Of a stretch of DNA of 64,000 nucleotides, positions 1-9,592 are shown one piece after another (the first letter of the stretch is position 1; each line of letters begins with the position of its first letter). This DNA comes from Apium graveolens (taxonomy: Eukaryota > Streptophyta > Magnoliopsida > Apiales > Apiaceae). The stretch is from contig NC_133656.1 in NCBI RefSeq assembly GCF_009905375.1, forward strand, positions 236,676,396-236,740,395, given 5' to 3'. Below the pieces are notes generated by a model that worked only from the letters and a program-made list of their open reading frames with translations, made no database searches and had not been told where the DNA came from. A program made the translations under genes and the position numbers.

Positions 1-1
1 G

Positions 2-178
2 AGAATCGCCATGGAGAGTGGGTCACTCAGGGCCAAAGCTGGAGAGATGAGAGAAATGTTTGGAGATGGGATCAGGAATGACAAATATATAGACAATGTT
101 GCAACTCAACTCATAAACATTAGAGCTTCCCATCTTAAGAGTGGTAAAAGGTCTCAATGTGAAACTTCAAAAATCTAA
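2..178 (+). CDS. C-terminal fragment of a probable UDP-glycosyltransferase (UGT79/91-like)
   Basis: The frame is open from base 2 to a TAA at 176-178 and gives 58 residues; the start and most of the gene lie outside the window. The segment LRAKAGEMREMFGDG followed by NDKYIDNVATQL resembles the last helix region of plant family-1 glycosyltransferases of the UGT79/91/94 group, where an '(R)EKAKEMr.lFgd..l.dkYid.f..yL' pattern is usual. These enzymes transfer sugars from UDP-sugars to flavonoids, terpenoids or other glycosides in the cytosol. The PSPG donor-binding box would lie upstream, so the assignment rests on a short tail only. It could also be a pseudogene end. Confidence 0.4.
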   Translation, partial: RIAMESGSLRAKAGEMREMFGDGIRNDKYIDNVATQLINIRASHLKSGKRSQCETSKI

Positions 179-1419
179 GTTAAACATTTGCCTTGCTGTA
201 AATTGTAATTTGATTTAGTTCATGTTCAATTGTAATAAGTTCAAGATTTTTTTGTTGATTCTGTATCTAATCATTGCTACAAAGTAAATCAACATTTTTT
301 TACTGTCTTATACTCTTGCAAACTTTACTGACACTCAAGTCGAACAAGCTAAACCTCAAAGCTACTTCTGGCACAAGATTTATCGTACAAGTGATATTGT
401 GATAGCCTCGTGGGATATCTGTACAGTAACTTATACGATTATATCGAGAGCATGTGTTTACGGATTTCGGAAATCGAAATTAATGGTTATTTTTATAATT
501 TATTGTCGATTTTTTAAAAAATAAATAATTTATGGATGATTATCGACAAATTATCAAATTGATCAAATATTTTTATAATACGAATTTTGGAAATGGTTTC
601 AATAGTCACGCCTACAAAATAAAATAAGAAATATATATTCATCTTACATGCACCAACAAGTCTTCCTAAAAAAAACATTTCTTGCATAAGCATGCTTTAT
701 TTTCCTCTCTACCTTTTCAGTTTTCACTATCACTTAATTATAATAATAATAATAATAATATTTGTTGCATAAACATGCTTTATTTTCTACTCTACCTAAT
801 TATAATAATGAATCATGTTAATCGTTTACAAACTTCATCTGTTTTATTAATAGAAAAATGTGGTAGCTTCTCAATATCCAACAATTAGGGCTCGCGATGC
901 GAGTTCAGATGGAAGTTACGAATTATTTAATTAAACAACCTGACTCGACTCGACTCGTAAAATTAAATGAGATGAATTCGGTTAGTTGTTAGGGTTCGAT
1001 TAAATGTAAAATTAAACAAATCGGCTCGCCTGATTCGTTAAAAACGAGTCGAGTTCGGGCAGAAATTTAGATTCAATTAATTAAATGAGCCAACTTGACT
1101 CGAATTAAAATCATCTCGAAACTCGTCTCGCTCGGCCCGAATTACCACCCTACCCCAACCCTCTTTCTTTTTTCTTTCCATCTTTTTAAAACGTCTTAAA
1201 AACGTGTAAATTGTAAGCCACTTAGCAAAAACAAAAAACAAACCATTTGCAGCTAATTAATCACCCTTAAAGCCCAATAAAATCAGAGACCCTAAAAAAG
1301 GAGGCCCAATCATATTAATCATTTAGGTTTTAGCCCCTGTAACAGACCCATTTAATTTTTGCTCCTGTGTTCACTGCTATACATACATACATTTGTATGT
1401 ATATGCACCTATCTTTATA
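179..1419. other. AT-rich intergenic DNA with a small duplication
   Basis: No coding region is seen. About 674-820 contains two copies of a 'TTGCATAARCATGCTTTATTTTC' type phrase separated by an (ATA)n run. The stretch at 1140-1419 directly precedes the PPR gene and should hold its promoter and 5' UTR, but no convincing TATA box stands out. Confidence 0.5.
895..1145. repeat. Dispersed CTCGACTCG-rich repeat, copy 1
   Basis: The stretch is rich in alternating CTCGA/TCGAG words (for example CCTGACTCGACTCGACTCG). The same style of sequence recurs near 40600-40900, 54780-54910 and 59555-59825. It looks like a diverged high-copy non-coding repeat; I cannot assign a class. Confidence 0.45.
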
Positions 1420-3335
1420 ATGGCTACTGCAATTTCTGCTATAATAAAATCAAGAATGTTAAAGATGTCATCTTTATTACTATTAAGAAATTTAATCAAG
1501 AAACCCAATTTGACAAGCCCTGTTTTTTCACCAAGCCCATCAAAAATTTCAAACAAGGCCTTGAATTTGTGTGATTTTTTGGCAAGAAATTATCATGATG
1601 GGAGGCCCAGAGGGTCATTGTGGAGAGGGAAGAAGCTGATTGGGAAAGAAGCAATTTTTGTGATATTGGGTTTGAAGAGGTTTAAGGATGATGATGAGAA
1701 GCTTGGTAAGTTTATCAAGAGTCATGTTTTGAGATTGTTGAAAATGGATATGGTTGCTGTTCTTAATGAGCTTGAACGTCAAGAAGAGGTTTCTTTGGCT
1801 GTAAAGGTTTGATCTTTTTGGATAAATCTCTCTCTCTCTCTCTCCCTCTCTCCCTCTCCCTCCCCCTCCCCCCCCCCCCCCCCTCTCTCTCTCCCTCCTC
1901 CCTCCCTCTCTCTCTCTCTCTCTCCCTCCCTCCCTCCCCCCTTTACCTCTCTCTCTCTCTCTGGTGCCAACTAGATGTATGATTAAGGTACTGACTGAAT
2001 ATAGTTGAAGTGAAATAAGGACATTATTTCGTCAAAGAACTGTCAGTGTTTGGTTTTTAAATTGGTTTTTAAATTGGTTTTGGTTGTATTTGAAGTCGAA
2101 TTAGGATATGATTTATTTTATTGTATCGAATCCAGTGTGTTATAGTTGAATTTTATGCATTGTTTTTGCTGAACACAAGAGATTTTTGTTAGGATTTCTG
2201 AAAGTGGTTTATGGCATAAGAATTTATAACCTTGATATCAATAAGAATGTCTACTAGCATTACTTTAACAAGTTGTACAATAAAAAAATCTTTATCAGCT
2301 ATGAATAGTGTTGATTTTAAAACCTGTTTTTGTAGGGAAATGTAGAATATAGTTTGTAAATCTATTTTTGTTTTAGTATTAGCAATAAAACATTAAAACC
2401 TTTGTTCATCTTGTATGCATTTGTAGCCTAGGAGATTAGATATTTAGTTTGCAGAGGCTACACATTGTGAGTTTTATTTGTTGTGGTCTTGTTAATCATA
2501 TCTGGAGGGACAAGTGTTTTCCCTGTATAAGTATGAAATACTTTTCTGTAAATGAGCACTTGAGCACCAGTCACAGCTGAAGTATACTTTAAACACCACG
2601 AGACATGAATTCAACTATTTTATAGAAAGTAATAGTGACTAATAGTTATGGACAAAACCATGGAGGAAGTACTTCGGTAATAATTTTCAGGATTCAAATG
2701 CACAAAGCCCAAAAAGAAAAAAAGTTGTGAAGTAGGATAGTTGGTTAGATGTTTGCTAATTGTTAATTTTGCATAGTAATTCATGTACTTTGTTTTATAA
2801 ATTTGTCTGGCGTCTGTCGAAGTCATCGAGTTGTAAGGAAACAGAATATATGATACATGTTGTCAACATTTTTACTATTTGCATAATTAAATGTTGGCAT
2901 GATGGCATGGGGATTACATTTGTGATTTGTTTTATTATATTTCAGATGTTTTGGGTGATTAAAAAGCAAGATTGGTATAGGCCAGATGTTTATCTGTACA
3001 AGGACTTGATCATTGCATTAGCTAAAAGCAAAAAAATGGACGAGGCAATGCTGTTGTGGGATAGCATGAGAAAGGAAAACTTGTACCCTGATTCCCAAAC
3101 GTACACTGAAGTCATACGGGGCTTTTTGCGGAATGGGTCTCCTGCAGATGCCATGAATATCTTTGAAGATATGAAACAATCTCCAGATCCACCGGAGGAG
3201 TTGCCTTTCAGGATTCTGTTAAAGGGATTATTGCCACATCCTCTTCTGAGAAACAAAGTCAAACAAGATTTTGAGGAGATCTTCCCTGATCAACGTATAT
3301 ATGATCCACCAGAAGAGATATTTGGACTGCGCTGA
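1420..3335 (+). CDS. THA8L: THA8-like short pentatricopeptide repeat protein (two exons)
   Basis: Exons are 1420-1806 and 2946-3335, joined in phase 0 (AAG|GTTTGA ... TTCAG|ATG), giving 258 residues. The ATG at 1420 starts MATAISAIIKS, a basic, Ser/Leu-rich segment of about 55 residues that looks like an organelle transit peptide. Next come a GRPRGSLWRGKKLIGKEAIFVI block and 'KFIKSHVLRLLKMDMVAVL', then PPR helices including 'PDVYLYKDLIIALAKSKKM' and 'PDSQTYTEVIRGFLRNG'. The tail is PPEELPFRILLKGLLPHPLL...DPPEEIFG. This matches the Arabidopsis THA8-like proteins in length, order and conserved tail. THA8 is an unusually short PPR protein needed for splicing of chloroplast group II introns; for this homologue the RNA target and organelle are inference. 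The 1.14-kb intron begins with a long CT/poly-C tract. All junctions are clean and the frame is unbroken. Confidence 0.88.
1828..1962 (+). repeat. CT/poly-C low-complexity tract in the THA8L intron
   Basis: About 135 bases are almost pure pyrimidine: (CT)n, CCCTCC blocks and a poly-C run near 1868-1882. The tract starts only 22 bases after the 5' splice site at 1807. It explains the long Glu/Arg/Gly-rich open frame on the minus strand, which is not a gene. Confidence 0.9.
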
Positions 3336-3794
3336 GGTCTGTCTTTGAATTCGGACGTTCTGTCTATCATTATATATCTGTATTGAAATTGCATCAAGCA
3401 TATAGTGATAAAGTCCAAATTTTATAAAGGTGGATTTAACATATATGCAATTTTAGTCGACTTCCTATGCTTCCCTCTACTTTCATTTACTTTCCAATTT
3501 GGGGAAATTCTAGAACAAGGCATTACTAATGAAAAACAAATCATTTAGTTATAAATAACATGCAATGCGTTTAGAAAATAATTAAAATGATGAGGAGAAG
3601 ACATGACACAAAATTACTTGTACTTCACCAGAGGGGAGAAGACCACTAGATATTCTCGACTGCTCTGGCATTCCAGTAAAGACCAAGTCTATAGTGGAGG
3701 TTGAGAGTGTGTGTTTTGTGGGGGATAATAATTTCTTATCTTAAACAGTGTGTTATTCTTGCTTCTGTAGGTACGCAGCAGGTTCACAGCTATA

Positions 3795-4725
3795 TATTTG
3801 GGTTTATATAGGGGTCCTCAAACTCAAACGATGGGGGTCACTTGGAAGTGGAAGAAGTTCACTTTATAAGGTGGAAGGTAGACAACTTATGCGTATTTCT
3901 AAGACTAGAAGAGTCCCACAAGGGCCTCAACTGCTCATTGCAGCTAACCCTGTTTAATCAAGTGTATGATTCAAGTCCTCTCCTCCCCAACTGTACCGCC
4001 TATTTCAAGCAAAAACACCTAATCTTCGTAGTCCAGACAACGATCTGTTTGAAGAAAAGACGTTGATCATACAAACAGAACATGCTAGTTTGATTCTTAG
4101 AGAAATTTGTTTGTTTTCTTTGAAGAGTGGACTGAACGAAAAGGCGAGACTAGGTTGTCTTTTCATTGCTCTTGCCTTAATGCAGTTCATACATAGCAAC
4201 TGGACCTTCTCATAAAGAAATGATGCATCATGGTTTCATATATTGCATTTCACTACCCGTTGTATTCCTTATTTTTATGACTTGGAATAAATTTTAACCG
4301 ATCACATATGACCTTTCATCACTTTGGTTATTAACGAAAGAATTAACCCTAACCCACATGTTCACTCAACATTTTTTGGCAACTATATCAAAAGTGTTAA
4401 AATTGATATAGATATATCATGTTATTTGCAAATGGGTGAATTTCATGAAATTTGGGGGGAAAGATCATATACGCTAGACTCTAATGCAGCATTTTACACA
4501 TGATTTAAATGTTTATAATTTCAGGTATCAGTTTATATTTATTTGCATGAAATAAGCAAATTATAGTTTAAGACACTAGAAAAATATAAGAAATGATTTA
4601 AAAATTTATAATTCCTTCCTCGAAAAAAAGTTAATAATTCCGAGTATCAGTTTAAATGTATTTGCATGAAATACGCAAATTATAATTAAGACACTAGAAA
4701 TATCGGAGGAAACTTAAAATAAACA
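3795..4725 (+). repeat. Dispersed repeat family, most complete copy (uninterrupted)
   Basis: This stretch shares long blocks with 14860-15180 plus 32796-33150, for example GAAGAAAAGACGTTGATCA, ACAGAACATG.TAGTTTGATTCT, GATGCATCATGGT and GCATTTCACTACCC. Shorter relatives occur near 48100-48165, 51690-51930 and (minus) 40330-40570. There is no coding content. It matters because it shows the empty site (4231-4245) for the large MULE insertion at 15.2-32.8 kb. 3336-3794 upstream holds the PPR gene's 3' flank and nothing else I can identify. Confidence 0.7.
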
Positions 4726-4926
4726 AAATTTTATCCAAAATGAATATGTAATAGTGAACACTGACCGAAAAATATGAACGCTATGAATTATTTTATGGTA
4801 TCTTGCGTATTTGTTTGGAAGCCGCTCTGATTTATTAACATCAACAAATTTTTATATTGGAGGTTAACATTATTTTTATCTTACATTCTCTTTAAATTGT
4901 ATCTCGAAAACAATAAAAGTGATGAA

Positions 4927-5354
4927 TCTATACTATACTATTATAAGCAAAACACCCTCTATTTGGTAGTTGCTAGGTACAATTGTTTTGTAGTTGCTCG
5001 GTACAGTTGTTTGGTACGATAAATAACAACCGTCAGATCTAAAGTCAGAAAAATGAGAATCATTGGATACAATAATAAAATATTATTATATTAATATTTA
5101 AATTGCTCTCATGGATTCAGGGTTCCAACCCCGTCAACAGCTTATTATATTTAAACTTTTATATTCTTTATTTAAACAATATATTATATTATATTATTTA
5201 TTTTCAGTCAAGTTTCAAATTATTATAAAACATATATTGTTATAATTTATTATGTTCTTCGATTTATTTTTCAACTATTAAAAATTATATTATAAAATAT
5301 ATTATTAAAAACTATCGAATGTTAAAAACAGCGGATGCACGGGTTATATGTTAG
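4927..5354 (+). mobile_element. Short non-autonomous Helitron
   Basis: It begins A|TCTATACTATACTATTATAA, the 5' end shared by other Helitrons in this window, and ends GATGCACGGGTTATATGTTAG|T. That is a decayed form of the 3' hairpin (CCGTGCATTGCACGG) plus CTAG seen at 40140-40168. There is no target duplication, as expected for Helitrons inserting between A and T. No coding capacity. Confidence 0.6.
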
Positions 5355-5690
5355 TATATATTAAATATGAAGCGGGTTTTATATAAGACATTTGTATGAA
5401 TGCAGCCATTTATATTTAAATCCACTCTTTTTCACGAGTCAGATGAATTTTTTTGTCCTGAATGATTGAACACTGTTAAAACGAGATGTGCATTAACAAA
5501 GATAAATAGTAACAACTTAAAATGAAGACCATTTTAGTATAATTTTAAATAAAATAGCAAAATTTTCTTAATGTTTGTAAAAGTTAAATTAATCAAAAAT
5601 TTGGATGAAAGGAGTATATTTTAAAACCTGCAACAACTTCCACATTTCAGTTTACTGAAGGCGATCACAAAGAAAAATCCTGGGGAATAA
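5355..5690. other. AT-rich intergenic DNA
   Basis: I see no gene, RNA or recognisable element here. Confidence 0.5.
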
Positions 5691-6665
5691 GTGCATGCTT
5701 AGTTCATCTGCACAGCCAAACACACTTGAAGAAACTGACGTTACTAGGACTCGACTAGAAGTGTCCGACACTCGGCTACAATAGTAGGGTTTATAAGATA
5801 GTAAGAAAAGAATTAAATGTTAATAGAACTAAGATGTTATCACTGCAACAGCTCCCTAAATTTATACAAGGACCTCAAATTTTCTCTATTCACTTTGTCC
5901 AGCATGTAGCCAAATATGGCATTTGTAGTGCTAGGCTTGATTCCTCTGATCTCGAGATACTTCTTTCAGGTTGTCGTTCAGTTTACCGGGATTAAGAGTT
6001 GTAGATTGTAATACACAAAACTGATCAGCATTCATTTAACAAAATGGAAACATCATGGAAAAGAATGACACTCACCTAAAAACGAGTTTGCCAGGATTAC
6101 TGCCGGAAACATTGTCAATTAGGAACCCGTTGCTGAATGCAGAACAGTCGAAAGCAATGACCCCGATAACACTAATTACAAACCTGGCCAGACACTCGAC
6201 TGAAGTCCAGAGCACGCGATATCTCTGATTCAATCTCCTTAAGTAATGGATTTTGTTCTTTGCTATCAGGAACCGTCGCATTGTTGTCCTCAGGTTCAAT
6301 CTTCTGTATCCTTTCCGTGGCCTTCTCGTCAGTACTCTTCTGTATTTGTCGGAGAAATCACTTATCTTCTCTTCTGCGATCTTCTCGTCCTTGTCCCCAG
6401 TGTCACTCTCCTATATCTCCTCAGACACATCCCCGTTTCACTCTTCTGCAATTCCTCTGAGAAATCGTACGCATTTTCTGCCGCCTTGTTATCCTGACTG
6501 ATCACATTTTTTGGATTAAATCGAGTAGCCATTGCCTCTGAGAAATTACTCTTTTCTATGGTCTTTTCGTTGTCGTTCAAGAGAGAATCATTAACATAAT
6601 CATTGTCATCATCTTTCTCTAAGCCAACGTAATCACTAATAACATATTCACCACCATTACACGCT
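5690..6665 (-). pseudogene. Degenerate minus-strand gene fragment of unknown function
   Basis: Read on the minus strand, 6665 to about 6210 gives acidic, polar coding-like sequence (ENAYDFSEELQKSE, then in another frame EQNPLLKEIESEISRALDFS). It shows a frame change near 6440 and a plausible donor after RVSGQ (CCAG|GTTTGT). A further short open piece, LNDNLKEVSRDQRNQA-stop, lies near 5930-5990. Repeated 'FSEA/FSEE' phrases suggest internal repeats. I do not recognise the family. The frameshift and missing start point to a decayed gene or captured fragment. Confidence 0.3.
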
Positions 6666-7363
6666 TAGCAAGGCATTTTTGCATTGTACTGACCACGGAG
6701 GGGGGATTCACAGGCCATCGGGGACACGTGTCCCACAGAATAAAAAATTAGCAAAAAGTAAAGTAAAAATCTAAAAATCTGTCATGACTCGTGATGAGGG
6801 TTAAAAGAAGAGTGGTGATATATGCATCGTATTTTCTGTTCGGGCCAAATTATTTGTTGTATTATATTGATTTTCCTAAGTAAATTTTCTTAACTACACA
6901 ATGCACATAATTATTTGCTTCCGAACTATTTTCAACACCATCTTGATAAAACTAAATTTTTTGGGAAAAATTCTGTAGAAGATACTAAAAAATTTCTATA
7001 TAATTTAATTTATACACCACTGTTATCATAAATATTAAAGGATGATCAAATTAAGAAATGCACATACATAAGAAGATAATATTTGTATAATAAAACATAT
7101 CGAACTTTCCAATGTCTATATTGTATTATTTGTATTTAACAAATAATTATAGTAAGTTAAGAGGACACGTGTATTATCTTCATATAAATAAGACATAAAT
7201 TCGATGGGGGAAAGACACCAACTAAATAAATTAATAAAAAAGTTATATATAAAATAATTTTGCAAGCTTAATTGAGTCCAAAATTAAAAAAAAAATTGCG
7301 TGTGCAAAAATAAATTTTGGATATTACTTGAAACTTTTAAACTTAAATTCAATATACTAGTAC
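6666..7363. other. AT-rich intergenic DNA left of the CACTA element
   Basis: There is no gene or clear repeat. The last three bases (TAC, 7361-7363) are the target duplication of the CACTA element. Confidence 0.5.
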
Positions 7364-7379
7364 CATTACAAGAAAACAG

Positions 7380-7740
7380 GGTAAAACCGACCGACGTCGA
7401 TTTGGTCACCTTAAAACCGACCGACGTCAGTGGTCGGTTATATGTCAACTAAACGACACCGTATCGATAACGTGGCACACATAAAACCGACCATCCACTG
7501 GTGGTCGGTTTTACTAAAAAAAACGGCACCGTTTTGCTGATGTGTCACTTTTAAAATCGACCACCTACAAGTGGTCGGTTATATCCAGAAATTCTGCAGG
7601 TTAAAACCGCCCATATTTGGTGGTCGGTTTTGTAGAATAATAAAAAATTAATTTAAAGTACAAAAAAAAGTACTCGTTACAGAGAAAACAATGTTGTTTT
7701 ATTCTTCTGCCTAAAACCGACCGCTGACGGTCGGTTTTAA
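7380..7740 (+). repeat. CACTA 5' subterminal AACCGACC/GGTCGGTT repeat array
   Basis: About ten copies of AAACCGACC(A/G) and its complement GGTCGGTT occur here, several paired as small hairpins such as TAAAACCGACCGCTGACGG. In CACTA elements such subterminal motifs are TnpA binding sites; that role here is inferred. Confidence 0.85.
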
Positions 7741-8117
7741 CCTATTTTTTTTAATTTTTTTGTTATATCCCTCATTTCTTGATTTTGGGCAAAAAATTAA
7801 AAAGACACAAGTGATTGAGAATTGAAGTGGAGGAGTTTTAGAAAATTGTAATTTCTTTCCATATTTTGTAATTAATGTGCGTGTGTTTATGTAGGTGTAT
7901 GTATTAAATGTTATTGTATGTATTTAATGTTTTTATTTTTTTTATATAATGTTTGTTGTGAGAATTGAAGTTTGGTAGTAGATAATTTGTAAGTTAGTTT
8001 CATTTATTGTAATTATAGTGTGTGTGTGTGTTTTATGAAATACATGAATAATTATGAGATTAATGATAAATTATTTGTTAAATATGTTTTTTTTAATTTT
8101 AAAAAATATTATTGTAG

Positions 8118-8217
8118 ATGGAAACCATTGATCGAAGTTGGATTGGTAATCAATTGCAAAATGATAAAATTTTATTGACCCTGAAATATAGAATTGGTGT
8201 ACAAGTTTTTTTAAAAT
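8118..8217 (+). pseudogene. Remnant of a TnpD first exon (transposase-associated domain)
   Basis: After an acceptor-like TATTGTAG the ATG at 8118 opens a reading frame, METIDRSWIGNQLQND..., that continues to a K(Y)RIGVQVFL-like phrase. This matches the start of the plant transposase-associated domain found at the N terminus of CACTA TnpD proteins ('DRSWM...Y..GV..FL'). The frame then runs into AT-rich sequence that also occurs in a TnpA intron (10553-10640). I read it as the 5' scrap left after deletion of the TnpD gene. Confidence 0.45.
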
Positions 8218-8484
8218 ACACGTTCACTATATTATTATATTCCATCTCACACACATACATATTTAATTATTATATTCCATTGTTACGTGTATTTTGAATA
8301 ACGTCATTTGTAGTTTAAAGATGTTTTTTAGTAAATTTTGTAATGATTAGGATACTTTATTTATAAATTATAGTAAATTTTTAATGGGTTTGTGAATTTT
8401 TGGTTTTAATGATAAATTTTTATGCGTTTACGTCCGATTAGGGCCAAAAAATCATAATATTTGACCATATTATTTCCCGGAAAA

Positions 8485-8660
8485 CCAACCGTCTCCTTGC
8501 CTAAAACCGACCACCTTCTTGATAAAACCGACCGTCTCCTTAAAGGGGTGGTCGGTTATAAGAATTAAATTGGTTTCTGAAATAAAACCGACCACTTTGC
8601 ATATTTGACCTCGGTTAGTTTTAGCAGTCTTGGTCAAAGTACATTTTTAATACTTATTTT
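8485..8660 (+). repeat. Internal copy of the CACTA subterminal repeat block
   Basis: A run of AAAACCGACC motifs is followed by ATTTGACC..., with the same order and spacing as 12545-12740 near the 3' end: CCGTCTCCTT, then GGTGGTCGGTT, then TTTCTGAAATAAAACCGACC. It is therefore a direct duplicate of the 3' subterminal region placed just upstream of the probable TnpA promoter and CT-rich leader (8735-8775). Confidence 0.75.
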
Positions 8661-9592
8661 CAACGATCGAACCGTACGGATGTTAACTTCATGTCAAAAT
8701 ATGTTTATGCACAAAAAATTAACACTTTTCTCTCTTTCTTTCTCTATCTCTCTATTCTCTCTATCTCTCTATTACACTCAAAACCGACTTAATTCACTAA
8801 AAAGCTTCGATGCAATGGTGTTTAATTCACGAACGAGCCCCAAATCATCTCTCATTGCCTCCGGTTTCACTGTCGATATAAGATTTTCTTACGATTAAAC
8901 AATTTTTTACTCGATTGCATATATGTGTGTATTTGTATGTATTTTTTTGTGTTTATATATATGATTTGAAGTTTATTATATGTTTTTTGTGTTTGTTAAA
9001 GTATTATTCTCACTTAAATTGATGTGTTTCACTTCAAATCAAACTTCATTAATTTTTCAGTTTTTATGTAAAATTTTGCATGGAAAACATTCGTCGGTTA
9101 TGTCAATTTGTTGAATATAGGTTAAGGTCATAATTTTTGGGTGTTTCGTCGGTTTGTTTACTCTTTTTAGAAATATAAATGTATTTTTAGGGTTAATTTT
9201 TAGGGGTTTGCTCTCGTTAACACATAAAAGTACTCGGAATAGATAATTGCACTTATATGTTAGTTTGTAACTTTAATTTGATGTATATATATGCATTTAT
9301 ATGCATATATATGTTAGTTTGTAACTATAATTTGATGTTAACACATTCTGTACTCGAAATGGATACGTTTAATATGCATTTTTGTGATTCGAAGTTAATC
9401 ATATGTAATGTGATTTAATATGCATTTTGATGTGATTTATGTGATTTTATATGCATTTTTTATGTGATTTTAAATACATTTTGATGTAATGTGATTTTAA
9501 ATACATATTGGCTAATATATTCTTATTGTTTATTTTAGGATATTTTTGCTTGGTTGTTGACGTTAATGATGATTAGCCTCGTTGTTTTGGCA

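Noticed and set aside
1779..1970. Minus-strand Glu/Arg/Gly-rich open frame
   Set aside because: It is the complement of the CT/poly-C tract in the THA8L intron; low complexity, not a gene.
2990..3262. Minus-strand 90-codon frame
   Set aside because: Shadow of THA8L exon 2, which has clear family similarity on the plus strand.
6246..6501. Three overlapping plus-strand frames rich in Ser/Leu
   Set aside because: They are antisense to the acidic minus-strand fragment and mutually overlapping; no family resemblance.
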